From positions 5,022,001 through 5,086,000 of the forward strand of contig NC_019892.1 in assembly GCF_000242455.2 (NCBI RefSeq): a stretch of DNA of 64,000 nt, given 5' to 3'. The position numbers were made by a program, and so were the translations under genes. Below the pieces are notes generated by a model. The model was not told the DNA's origin and searched no databases. It was given only the letters and a program-made list of their open reading frames with translations. How positions within the stretch are numbered: the stretch's first letter is position 1; the number at the start of each line of letters is the position of its first letter. The stretch comes from Singulisphaera acidiphila DSM 18658 (GTDB lineage: Bacteria > Planctomycetota > Planctomycetia > Isosphaerales > Isosphaeraceae). Shown piece by piece: positions 18,877 to 27,217 of the stretch.

Positions 18877-20568
18877 ATGTTCGTCACGCCCCGGATGGAT
18901 CGCCCCGATGCCTTGGCCCGTCGATCTCGACCGGCTCGCCGTCTCGAAGTTGAACGGCTCGAGGCTCGCACGGCTCTCTCGGGCGGATTGGCGGCGATGG
19001 ACTTGAACCAGGCGAAAGTCGAACCCGCGCTCGTCAATATTGTGGCGGCGATTTGGACGGCGCAGAGGGCCGGCGTCGACGTGTCGGCCGACGCGATCCT
19101 CGCAGCCAGCCGCACCGGAATGCTGAAATCCCCCTATGTCGATGACTTTGTGAAGATTTATTCGAGCCTCCTCCCCCTCGCCTCGGAGTCGCTCACCGGC
19201 CTGGCGGGGGCGATGGCCGTCCTGGGCCAGGCGTATCAAGCCGGTGTCCCGATCTCGGTGCTGCTCGACAACACCGCGTCGGCGATCGGCTCACCCCTCG
19301 CGGATATTCCCCCCGAAGTGATCCCTATGGGGGTCGCGGCGGCCGTCGCGGCGCAGAAGGCCGGCGTCGCATTGCCGCCGATGGTCGCCGGCTTCAACGG
19401 GACGGTCGCGGGAAGCCAGATCGGAGCCTGGGTCTCCGCCGCCATCGGCCAACTCAGTGCGCTCACGGGTGGCGGCGGATCCACTTCCAACGCATCCGCG
19501 GCGCCCCCTTTTCTGATCACTCTTGGCGAATTTGTCTTGAGTAATATTGATAATATTTATTTGAATTCAATGAAGTATAGAGAGAATGCATCAGCGCCGA
19601 TGGGGCCTCGGCCTGACGGAACCGCCTCCAACGGCCTCGCGTCGATCTTCAACTTGATGATGGCCATGATCCGGGAGTCTCAGGATAACGGATGGGGGAG
19701 CGTGGACGGGATGTCCTCCGTGGTTGTCGGCGGGAGTGGCCCTGTCCTTACGCGAGGGCTAGCCTCCTGGAGCGACGAACTTCGGAGTTCGGTCGGCAAC
19801 CCCGATGAGCTCTTCCCTTTGGGCAGCCCTGAGGAGCCGTTCTCCTTGGGCCACTCCGATGAGTCGGTCCCCTTGGGCAACCTCGATGCGCCGGTTCCCA
19901 CTGCGTCGATCACGGCCGGGGAGATCCCCCTGGACATCGTCTTGAGTGACCTTGGATTGCCGACTCAGGGCGTCTCGATCGGCCTCGAGCAGATGGCTGA
20001 GTTGATCGCTCTCGAGGATTCCTCACTTGCCTTGGTCGGGACGCTCTGGACCGTGCCTTCGGATTCTCGGGCGGAGCCGGCCCATGAACGCGACCCCTCG
20101 GATGAGCAGGCGGAGCCGGCCATGTCCTCGGCCTTACCGCCGTCGTCGGTCTTCGTCCTCGGCCTGGACGAGGCGTTCGAACGTAGCCGAGACGCTTGCG
20201 GGCCGATTTTCTCCGACCGCGCGGCGGATCTGGGTGAGGAGCGGCTCGAAGGGCGATGCCCCATCATCCCGACCGCGACGAGGATACAGTGGCCGGACGA
20301 GGACGAGGGGGTGTCTCCGGACGTCGGCGCGACGGCCGTCGCTGGGTCGACGCTTTCACTGGAGGGACCCTCTCAAGCGGGGCTCTCAGCGGGTGAAGAG
20401 CTGGATGCCCTGATCGAGCGGGGGGTGCAATCGGTCTTGGCCGCGTCGGCCTCGGCGCTGATCGTCGGCTGGTTCTGGGTCAGACGCCAACGACGGCGGC
20501 TGGCGGGGATCGGTCGCACGGATCCTCACCGCGGTGTGGGGGAGCATTCCCCAGAAGAAAGCCCCTGA
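18877..20568 (+). CDS. Surface or secreted hypothetical with planctomycete N-terminal motif
   Basis: 563 residues, no catalytic domain recognised. AGGAA precedes the ATG by 8 bases. The N-terminus RRLEVERLEARTALSGG is the planctomycete motif seen on many exported proteins, here without an obvious hydrophobic signal helix. Residues about 30-200 are Ala/Gly-rich helices (LAGAMAVLGQAYQAGVP, GVAAAVAAQKAGVALPP). A repeated acidic stretch around 305-330 alternates LFPLGS, PFSLGH, VPLGN. The C-terminus has a single membrane helix followed by basic residues (ASALIVGWFWVRRQRRR). Together this predicts a C-terminally anchored cell-surface protein. The function is unknown. Confidence 0.7.
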   Translation: MFVTPRMDRPDALARRSRPARRLEVERLEARTALSGGLAAMDLNQAKVEPALVNIVAAIWTAQRAGVDVSADAILAASRTGMLKSPYVDDFVKIYSSLLPLASESLTGLAGAMAVLGQAYQAGVPISVLLDNTASAIGSPLADIPPEVIPMGVAAAVAAQKAGVALPPMVAGFNGTVAGSQIGAWVSAAIGQLSALTGGGGSTSNASAAPPFLITLGEFVLSNIDNIYLNSMKYRENASAPMGPRPDGTASNGLASIFNLMMAMIRESQDNGWGSVDGMSSVVVGGSGPVLTRGLASWSDELRSSVGNPDELFPLGSPEEPFSLGHSDESVPLGNLDAPVPTASITAGEIPLDIVLSDLGLPTQGVSIGLEQMAELIALEDSSLALVGTLWTVPSDSRAEPAHERDPSDEQAEPAMSSALPPSSVFVLGLDEAFERSRDACGPIFSDRAADLGEERLEGRCPIIPTATRIQWPDEDEGVSPDVGATAVAGSTLSLEGPSQAGLSAGEELDALIERGVQSVLAASASALIVGWFWVRRQRRRLAGIGRTDPHRGVGEHSPEESP

Positions 20569-20614
20569 CCGTTGGCATGTGCGTAGGAACCGTGGTCGCA
20601 AGCGATCGGCCCGT

Positions 20615-21211
20615 TCATCCCTCGGCCGCGCCCTCGAGCCGAGCGATCACCTCTCTGAGCAACTTCTGGACTCGGTGCTTGGACACGAAGACGGACGCGA
20701 CCGGGATGCCGAGCCGCTGTGAGGCCTCAGCGCCGGAGTGGCCCTCGAAGGTCGTCAGGCGAAAGGCCTCCCACGTCGCGGTCGCCACCCGCTTGCGTAC
20801 GCTCGCCATCGCCAGTTCCAGAAGCTCACGGTCGAAGAGTTCGTCGATACGCTTTTCCAGGTCGACGCGGTCCTCGAGGGACTCCAGGAGCGGAGTCGGC
20901 CTGTCTCCGACGGCCCGACATCGGCGCGCGATGAGGTCGCTCAGGGCATGGGAGGTGATCTTCTTCAGCCAGGCACGGAAGCGCCGCGACGGGTCGTACC
21001 GGAAGCTCGCCATCTTCTGCGTGAGGATCGCAATCACGTCCTGAGCAACGTCTTCCGCGTCCGCCTCTTGCAGGCCGCGCTCACGGCACCAGCCGTAGAT
21101 CTTCGGCTGGTAGCGCAGCACGAAACGATCCCATGCCCTGGCGTCTTTGGGCTGTCGCCGAAGCCTCTCCATCAACGTCGGGGAGGTCTGGGAGTCCGTG
21201 CTGCTCGACAT
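20615..21211 (-). CDS. ECF-family RNA polymerase sigma factor
   Basis: 198 residues. GGAGG stands 8 bases before the ATG. Region 2 is visible as RFVLRYQPKIYGWCRERGLQ, then DAEDVAQDVIAILTQKM and FRAWLKKITSHAL (about 25-90). Region 4 is HSGAEASQRLGIPVASVFVSKHRVQKLL (about 155-182, quoted in part), a helix-turn-helix for the -35 element. The length matches planctomycete ECF sigma factors. It converges with the surface-protein gene. No anti-sigma factor is adjacent; control may come from a protein kinase, as in other planctomycete ECF groups (inference). Confidence 0.9.
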   Translation of the reverse strand: MSSSTDSQTSPTLMERLRRQPKDARAWDRFVLRYQPKIYGWCRERGLQEADAEDVAQDVIAILTQKMASFRYDPSRRFRAWLKKITSHALSDLIARRCRAVGDRPTPLLESLEDRVDLEKRIDELFDRELLELAMASVRKRVATATWEAFRLTTFEGHSGAEASQRLGIPVASVFVSKHRVQKLLREVIARLEGAAEG

Positions 21212-21367
21212 CCTGTCACCTCCGGCCCAGGCTCGGTCGGCGGCGATCTCGATGCGGTCTCCGACAACATCGAATCGACGCTCATCATAAGCTCGCCTGA
21301 GATTATACGACGACCGACCGTCGTATCAAGGCGGGGCAGTGAGCCGCCCGTCTGGTCGAGCTTCTAT

Positions 21368-21545
21368 TGAGCGAGTGTGAGAGTCTGTCTCGGAAGGCCA
21401 GGTTTCACCGGGAAATGAAGGACGTTTGGGGTGCCACGGGTTCCGTACTCGGACCCCGTGCGAAACAGGCCAAGGCATTCCCGCATGGGGTCCGAGTATG
21501 GAACCGCAGGGCCCCCGGAAGATCCGCAAACACTCCGGTGCAATC
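21368..21545. repeat. Dispersed repeat, copy 1, with internal inverted arms
   Basis: This segment matches 61706-61845, sharing AGGTTTCACCGGGAAATG, GGCCAAGGCATTCCCGCATG and CCCGGAAGATCCGCAAA. Copy 1 holds two 22-bp inverted arms (21440-21461 and 21483-21504, 20 of 22 bases complementary). Copy 2 keeps only the right arm. It encodes no clear protein. It fills most of the 500-base gap 21212-21711. Confidence 0.7.
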
Positions 21546-21672
21546 AGCCCGGAAGTCCGAAGGAAAGCGAGTCCATCGAGAGCTTGAAAAGGACAGGTCC
21601 GGGCCGAACTCATTGCCCACTTACAGAGGGTGAGGTAGTCGGGCCAGCCTACTGCGCCGGAAGCCGACATTG

Positions 21673-21706
21673 TATAATATAACTCGCGGACACCCATCCG
21701 GAGGAG
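21673..21706 (+). promoter_or_regulatory. Probable -10 element and strong ribosome binding site of the PIN-partner gene
   Basis: TATAAT at 21673-21678 is a perfect sigma-70 -10 hexamer, and GGAGGAG at 21700-21706 lies 5 bases before the ATG at 21712. No good -35 hexamer is seen at the usual distance, so the promoter call is tentative. Confidence 0.45.
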
Positions 21707-21711
21707 CGCAC

Positions 21712-22371
21712 ATGGCTGTGGTCGACCTGTTTGTCTCGCTGCGCGACTGGCGTTCTTCGCTGTACCGGGGTGAGCCGGGTGTCGTCGGCCGGTTCCTGGA
21801 CGGGATCGACGCGACACTCTCGCCCGGCTGGGTTCGCGACGGTGAGTACGAGCGAACCCGCTTGCGGCCGGACCACATCCGCTGCTACAGGTTCGACCGG
21901 GCGGGGGATGCGGCGTTGCGGGTGTGGCTCCAGCGCGTGACGGCAACCCGAGTGCGCGGCGGCCCGGTCCAGGTGCTCCGCCATCCGCCCTCGGGCGATG
22001 CAGGGCGGATCGGTCCGTTGGTCGCCGAGTTCGCTGGCGGCTGCGTGCTGCCCGCCGCCAGTGCGGTTGGCGTCCGCTACACGCGGCCGGCGTTCGGCCC
22101 GCGAAGCGCCATTACCCCTGCCGCCGAAATGCTGTTTACCCGGCTCGCGGACACGGCCGACGGGGAGTGGCCACTTACAGACCGGGTACAAGGGTTGTGG
22201 GACGAGCTTGTCGCCGGCTGCCTGGCCGAGCAGGTTGCCATCGACCGGGCCGAATTGAGCCGGTGGCTTGCGGACAGCGGTTGGGAGCAGGAGACCGTCA
22301 CGGCACTCACCGACCGGTTTTTCGCGGACTCCGAGTGGCTGGCCAAGCGGCTGGCCGTCATGGCCCCATGA
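21712..22371 (+). CDS. Uncharacterised protein paired with a PIN-like nuclease
   Basis: 219 residues from the ATG at 21712, chosen for the strong GGAGGAG site. It is a soluble protein with no recognised domain. Its N-terminus (MAVVDLFVSLRDWRSSLYRG) and the run DGEYERTRLRPDHIRCYRF are distinctive. The C-terminal half is helical and Trp-rich (SRWLADSGWEQETVTAL). Its stop overlaps the start of the next gene (ATGA at 22368), so the two form a translationally coupled pair. It may be the regulatory or antitoxin-like partner of the PIN protein; this rests on context only. Confidence 0.7.
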   Translation: MAVVDLFVSLRDWRSSLYRGEPGVVGRFLDGIDATLSPGWVRDGEYERTRLRPDHIRCYRFDRAGDAALRVWLQRVTATRVRGGPVQVLRHPPSGDAGRIGPLVAEFAGGCVLPAASAVGVRYTRPAFGPRSAITPAAEMLFTRLADTADGEWPLTDRVQGLWDELVAGCLAEQVAIDRAELSRWLADSGWEQETVTALTDRFFADSEWLAKRLAVMAP

Positions 22372-23065
22372 CCACCCTTGCCCAAGCCGCGGCAGACTTG
22401 ATCGGGACCCCCCGGCCAATCCTCTTCCTGGATACCTGCACGTTGCTCGATATTGTCCGGGCACCGCTGCGCGACCTAACCGTGGCGGTCCAAGCGGGCG
22501 TCGAGCTCCGGACGCTGGCGGCGAACCGGAGGTTCGGCTATTCGTTCAGGACATCGTGCATGCCGAGTGGGCCGACAACCTGCCGGCCGCGCGGCGGGAT
22601 GGCGAGAACGGCGTCCGGGCATTCACCGCGACCTGGCAAATCGCCGCCGACCTCGGGCTGTCGGCCCCGCCCCTTCCGGTACTCCCCCCCGGCACCTTGA
22701 TCGACGAGCTTGAACAGTTGTCGCGCGACCTGTTGAGTGCAGCCGACACACTCGACCGGGATTACACCGGCATGTCCTGGGCGATCGACCGCGTGGCGGC
22801 CAAGCAGAAGCCGTCGTCGGCGAAGGGGACGGTGAAAGACTGTCACATCCTTGGCCACGCCCTTCGGCTCAGCACCCTGCTGGTGGCCGCCGGATATCCT
22901 CACTCGCGGCTGCTGGTCAGCTCGAACCGGTCGGACTTTGCTGCCCCGAACGCGACCGTGTTCCACCCGGACATCGTCCCCGATGCCGCCGCCGCCGGAT
23001 TGCGGTATGCCATCTCTCTGGAGGCGGCTGTTGCCGACCTCCGGGTGGCCGGTGAGATTCTGTGA
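22368..23065 (+). pseudogene. PIN-domain nuclease-like gene with a single-base frameshift
   Basis: From the ATG at 22368 the frame gives a PIN-like first motif, RPILFLDTCTLLDIVRAP, and continues to about 22525 (ELRTLAANR). The remaining domain is in another frame: EVRLFVQDIVHAEW, TVKDCHILGHALRL, LLVSSNRSDFAAP, up to the stop at 23065. The total length is one base short of a whole number of codons, so one deleted base near 22525-22545 explains it. The conserved acidic residues of a PIN RNase fold are all present across the two frames. Either the gene is newly inactivated or the read has an error; the rest is unbroken over about 235 residues. It is coupled to the preceding gene. Confidence 0.75.
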
Positions 23066-23277
23066 ATGTAAAAAACATTTGCTTGTCTGTTCAATGCGAT
23101 GGACGGGCCTCATCCAACCGGTAAAGGTGGAGCCGTCATCTGAATCCCCGACCTGCGTCTTTAAGAGCGTGAAACTTCACCCCCGGGTCGTCGGAGCAAC
23201 GACCTTGTGGGCGAGGCGGGAACGTCGATACCATGTCGCCAAGGTGACATGTTCGAAGGCCCTGTTCGACATCAACG

Positions 23278-24405
23278 ATGTCTATGCGAAGGATCACCGA
23301 ACTCGATGCCCTGAGACCCATCTGGGCGATCCTGATCCTCTTGGCGCACGCGACGGAGGCCTCTTGGTTTCACGGCTGGTCGCGGGTCGACCTGTTCTTC
23401 GTGCTGTCCGGGTTCGTGCTCACCTACAAAATGGTCGTCGAGAACGACGAGTCCAGGCTTCGACTCTCGGATTTCTTCCGGGAACGATTCCTCCGCCTGC
23501 TGCCGGCCTACTACGTGCTTTTGATCGTCGTCTTCGCGGCGGACGGTTCCCGATGGGACACCGACCATCTCTTCGGCCTGCTGAGGGCCGCGACCTTCAC
23601 GGCCAACGCGCCCTTGTATTGGTCGAATACGTACCCCATACGTTATTCGAACTTGATCATTCACGCGTGGTCGCTCGAAGTCGAAGTGCTCTTCTGCTGT
23701 TTATGGCCGGTCGTGATTCGCGTGTTCGGTCGCGCGGGGGTCATGATCTTGGCCGTCATCCTGCTGATCGACTCGGTGTACTGCCGCGCGAGCGGTCTTC
23801 ACCCCTGGACCTTCGTGGCCCGGTCTGACGGGTTGGCCCTGGGGTCGCTCCTGGCACTGGTCCTCTCTCGGCCAGGGCCGATCGATCGGCGGCGGGTCGG
23901 TCGCTGGTCGATCGCGGCAGGGCTGCTCGGCCTGGGTTATCTCGTCTGGTTCAGGTTCTGGTCCGAGAGAATGACACGTTCCTTCGACCGCCCCCTCGAG
24001 ATCTGGCAGTCGCTCGCCGTCCTGGCGACGAACTTGTCTTACGCCGCGCTCATCGGGATGATTGCCACCCATGCTGGGCATCCCTCCATGGGACTTTTGC
24101 GGACGCGATGGTTGAACGGCCTCGGTCGGATCAGCTATGGGATTTATTTGTACTCGTTCGTCGCGATCGCGTTGGCGGGTGAGGCCCTGGGCCAAGGCCC
24201 GACCACAAGGGGCTGGCGGACGGCCTGGTTAGCCATGACGCTCGCGATCGTCATGGCTGGGCTCACACGCTGGCTTGTGGAACGACCGCTGTGGACGCTC
24301 GCGCGTCGGCCGGTCAAACCGCTGGCCCTGGGACCCGTGGCGAATGCTCGAAGGCCTCTCGCGAATCCGCTGCTCAATCGCCCCAGCGGTTCTGAAGGCG
24401 AGTAG
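23278..24405 (+). CDS. Acyltransferase family 3 membrane protein (OafA/NodX-like)
   Basis: 375 residues with about ten membrane helices. The N-terminal family signature is present: ELDALRPIWAILILLAHAT (with the catalytic-type histidine of the RxxAxxxxxxxH motif) and SRVDLFFVLSGFVLTYKM. The basic cytoplasmic motif FFRERFLRLLPAYYVLL follows. Such enzymes O-acetylate surface polysaccharides or lipids from acyl-CoA at the membrane. The start lacks a clear ribosome site; ATG at 23284 is a possible alternative. About 125 bases of this gene are duplicated as a dead fragment at 11563-11697. Confidence 0.9.
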   Translation: MSMRRITELDALRPIWAILILLAHATEASWFHGWSRVDLFFVLSGFVLTYKMVVENDESRLRLSDFFRERFLRLLPAYYVLLIVVFAADGSRWDTDHLFGLLRAATFTANAPLYWSNTYPIRYSNLIIHAWSLEVEVLFCCLWPVVIRVFGRAGVMILAVILLIDSVYCRASGLHPWTFVARSDGLALGSLLALVLSRPGPIDRRRVGRWSIAAGLLGLGYLVWFRFWSERMTRSFDRPLEIWQSLAVLATNLSYAALIGMIATHAGHPSMGLLRTRWLNGLGRISYGIYLYSFVAIALAGEALGQGPTTRGWRTAWLAMTLAIVMAGLTRWLVERPLWTLARRPVKPLALGPVANARRPLANPLLNRPSGSEGE

Positions 24406-24422
24406 GGGACGGGAACCCGAAC

Positions 24423-25286
24423 TTACCGCGTCGAACGCCAGTCCGGCAGGCCCTGCTTCATGCGCCGGGTGGCCGTTGCCGGGCTGAACGCTTCGGGGTC
24501 GAAGCGACCGCCGATCCAGCTTTTCATCTCCTTGTGGTTTTCGTGGTGCGGGTCGCCGATGGCTTCGAGGAAGTCGGCGTAGCCCCAGACGCCGCCCACG
24601 TCGTCGGGCGGGCAGGCGCGGGCCCCTTCCAGGCAGAGGGGGTACTGCTTCTTGGGTTCGGCCGGCAGGCGGCCTTCGAACAGGATCTCATGTTCCCAAC
24701 TGTCTCCGAAGTCGTACTCGTAGCCGAACCGGAACGGTTTGCCGTTCGCGGGTAGGATCGCGCTCAGCATCGTTGTGGTGGAGTCGGTATAGTGGGGATC
24801 GTCGTAAGGACTTTGGCCGACGAGCATCGGGCCGCCATAGTATTTGCCGTTGATGATAAAGTGGTGCATGTGGGAGTTCGTCCAGCCCATCGCCGTCTGG
24901 ATGTGCTCGTGGAGCCTGTCGAGGGTGCAGTCGGCCACCTGGATTCGCCTCCAGATCGGGGGTTCCACGTTGAGGAGCGTCAGCTTCAGTTGGTAGACTT
25001 CGCCGACGACCTTGCCTGAACGCGAGGGGGTCGACTTGGCCTCCCCCGCGCTGGTGGGGTTCACCCATTTCACCGCAGGTTCCGACGCCGGGTACCAACC
25101 CCACTCCGACTTGATCCCCATCTCGGCCCGCACGTGGTAATAGAGCGCGTTACTGATGGTCCCGGCGTGCCCCGACTTGGTCCATCCCTGGTTGATTTGA
25201 TCGGGCTCGAGATTGGGATTCTTCCCCAGGACCTTGCGAAGATAATCGGACTTGGTCTCTTTCTTCGCACTCTTCTTCGGTGCCAT
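24423..25286 (-). CDS. Plasmid pRiA4b ORF-3 family protein
   Basis: 287 residues. The core domain (about 85-240) shows the family signature: YQLKLTLLNVEPPIWRRIQV, LHEHIQTAMGWTNSHMHHF and FGYEYDFGDSWEHEILFE. The N-terminal 70 residues form a separate small basic region (KKSAKKETKSDYLRKVLGKN and YYHVRAEMG), perhaps DNA-binding. AGGAG lies 6 bases before the ATG. The family is spread by plasmids and transposons; its biochemical role is not settled. The gene follows the adenine methylase by 47 bases on the same strand, so both are probably one transcript of mobile origin (inference). Confidence 0.85.
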   Translation of the reverse strand: MAPKKSAKKETKSDYLRKVLGKNPNLEPDQINQGWTKSGHAGTISNALYYHVRAEMGIKSEWGWYPASEPAVKWVNPTSAGEAKSTPSRSGKVVGEVYQLKLTLLNVEPPIWRRIQVADCTLDRLHEHIQTAMGWTNSHMHHFIINGKYYGGPMLVGQSPYDDPHYTDSTTTMLSAILPANGKPFRFGYEYDFGDSWEHEILFEGRLPAEPKKQYPLCLEGARACPPDDVGGVWGYADFLEAIGDPHHENHKEMKSWIGGRFDPEAFSPATATRRMKQGLPDWRSTR

Positions 25287-25333
25287 GACTCACTCCTGTG
25301 TCTGTCGAGGATTTCTGCCGGACGAGTCGAGGG

Positions 25334-26239
25334 TTAATCGTTCGCGTCGCGATAGGTGAGCAGCAGGCGGTCGGCCACGACCTCGCCTTCGAGCGACTGC
25401 CCGCCCATCTGGAACCGCCGGAGCATGGATCGACCGCAGTGGACCCGAGCTTCTTGTTCGAAGAGGCCGTCGGGGGCGGCGAGCGTGCAAATCTTTTCCC
25501 CCGACCGCTTCGTCCCGTCGAGGCTGAGGGCCACCTTCACGCCCCGCGATTTGCATTCGCCGATGACCTGGAACAGCCGTACCAGGCTAAACGACTGGGC
25601 GCCGTAGAGGATGGTCTGGGTGTCCGTGTAGGGCGGGTCGCAGTAGACGAGGTCTCCCGCCTTGGCCATGCTCATGGCTTCCTCGAAGTCGGCGAGTAGG
25701 AACGTGGTCCCGGCGGTTCGGTGCGACCACTCCCGGACGCGCTGGGCGAACGTGGCGGTCGGGATCGGCGTGTGGACCCCGCAACGTGTGGACATGTGGC
25801 CGTCTCCCTTGCGGAAGCGAACGACCCCGCCGTAGCAAGACCGACAGAGGAAGAGCAGGTCGGCCGCGTTGGGACCTGCATTGTAGGACGCCTTGATCTT
25901 CTCGTACTGGGCGACCTTCTCCCCGCTCATCATGAGCGCTCGCCGTTCGGTGTACCACTGCAAGAGCGTCTCCGGGGACCGGTGCAGGGTCTGCCAGATC
26001 TCGGTCAGCGGCCGGAACAGGTCGGAGCCGATGGCATGGGCCGGGGCCAGGGTGGCGAGTACGCTCGCGCTCCCCAGGAACGGCTCGTAATAGGTGCCGT
26101 ATCGCGGCGGGAAGTAAGAAACGATGTGATGCGCGAACCGCTGCTTGTTGCCGATCCATTTGAGCAGTTGGCTCTTGAATGGCGGGACACGCCATGACTC
26201 AGGTTCCTCAAACACGCCAAGCGGCATGGTTGCACCCAT
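25334..26239 (-). CDS. D12-class adenine-specific DNA methyltransferase (Dam-like)
   Basis: 301 residues from the ATG at 26239. The SAM-binding motif I is PFKSQLLKWIGNKQRFAHHI (about 18-37), the region YYEPFLGSASVLATL follows, and the catalytic motif IV is VYCDPPYTDTQ (DPPY, about 200). This is the alpha-class N6-adenine methylase layout of Dam and M.DpnIIA. The frame stays open far upstream to 26887, but that part has non-coding composition. AGGAG lies unusually far (about 23 bases) from this ATG. No restriction endonuclease is next to it, so it acts as a solitary methylase or is the remnant of a lost system. It is followed by the pRiA4b ORF-3 gene. Confidence 0.85.
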   Translation of the reverse strand: MGATMPLGVFEEPESWRVPPFKSQLLKWIGNKQRFAHHIVSYFPPRYGTYYEPFLGSASVLATLAPAHAIGSDLFRPLTEIWQTLHRSPETLLQWYTERRALMMSGEKVAQYEKIKASYNAGPNAADLLFLCRSCYGGVVRFRKGDGHMSTRCGVHTPIPTATFAQRVREWSHRTAGTTFLLADFEEAMSMAKAGDLVYCDPPYTDTQTILYGAQSFSLVRLFQVIGECKSRGVKVALSLDGTKRSGEKICTLAAPDGLFEQEARVHCGRSMLRRFQMGGQSLEGEVVADRLLLTYRDAND

Positions 26240-26439
26240 TGGGAGTCGTGGTGTCTTTTTCTCCTGGAGGAGTGAGTGCCATTGTAGCGTTCGGGGGCGA
26301 AACGTCGAAAGGCGTCCCGGCCTGGTTGGTGAGGTGAAGGGAGAGCTTCGTGCCTTTACGAATGGAGTGAAGGTGATGTCCTCAGCCAGGGGCGGCGGAG
26401 CGACCGGCCGAATCCGGAACCCCCCTGGCAGGTGCCGGG

Positions 26440-26686
26440 GAGAAGAGTGAAGAGGCTTGCGTCGCTGTCTTCGAGGAGTTGCAGCCCGATTGCAGGTTCG
26501 GCCGCCGCACGTTGCCCCTCCGTCCCACCGACGATCTTCACATCGATCCGGAGGACCTGGAAGACCTGGCGAATCACATCTCATGTCGCACAGGTCGGTC
26601 GCTTGGATGATTGCGCCAAGAACCCGCTCTTCGGGAACGTCAAGACGGTCGCGGACCTGGTCCTGTTCTTCGTGAATCAGCTCTAA
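26440..26686 (+). pseudogene. Broken small acyl-carrier-like gene
   Basis: One frame reads VFEELQPDCRFGRRTLPLRP then TDDLHIDPEDLEDLANHI up to a premature stop near 26610. A neighbouring frame continues LDDCAKNPLFGNVKTVADLV to the stop at 26686. Removing one G near 26605 joins the two as one protein. The end (KTVADLVLFFVNQL) resembles the last helix of acyl-carrier proteins. No start codon with a ribosome site is present in the 5' frame, so the beginning is also lost. The family call is tentative; the frameshifted coding nature is clear. Confidence 0.5.
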
Positions 26687-26911
26687 CGAGTCGCCTGAAT
26701 GAGCACTGCGTGTGCCCCTAAAGACTCGATTTCTTTGTTCGTGTTGCTTTTTGTATCCCTTGTGATTTTTTTCGATAGGGATGTCATTGGCGTCGATACT
26801 GTTGGGAGTAAAGTATGGATGTTCTGTAGTGTTGCTCGTGGGTGGGGTTTGTATTTGGAATTTCGTCGGAACAGAGAATTCGCTCATTTCGTTTTTGCAA
26901 GGCGGGTTTCT

Positions 26912-27140
26912 TTGATCCGTGCCAAACGATTTTGTCTCGTTGGAGCCACATTCATGGGGCTGGGCTTGGTGTCGATTGCCTTGGTTGGTTGGCTGCTCAT
27001 CGGGTGATGAGCCGCTCGTGCAAACGGAGGCTCAGAAACAGGCTGAGCAGCAGGAGATTCGGGATCAGACTGCAGACAACGATGCAGCCTCGCAGGCTGG
27101 GACAACCAGACAGCAGCGCGGTAGTATCATGCCTCCTTGA
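26912..27140 (+). pseudogene. Small lipoprotein gene frameshifted by a TTGG tandem tract
   Basis: A TTG at 26912, with AAGG upstream, starts a signal peptide (LIRAKRFCLVGATFMGLGL onwards). At 26981-26992 lies TTGGTTGGTTGG. With three TTGG units the frame runs to a stop at 27007 (LVGWLLIG). With two units it would read a perfect lipobox, LVGCSSGDEPLV, and continue through TEAQKQAEQQEIRDQTADND to the stop at 27140. So the gene is either broken by slippage or can switch phase. It sits 78 bases before the DUF1559 gene. The same frame also opens at 26699 (102 residues, two hydrophobic segments), but that upstream part has no ribosome site. Confidence 0.55.
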
Positions 27141-27217
27141 TTGATCTTGCCACATCATTCGTATTCATCGTCTTTTTCTGAAACACGGTCGTTTTATCTG
27201 TGCGAAAGGATGCGGAC

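Noticed and set aside
26239..26887. Upstream extension of the adenine methylase
   Set aside because: The frame is open, but residue composition changes abruptly, runs antisense through the acyl-carrier-like remnant, and is absent from the known D12 family length.
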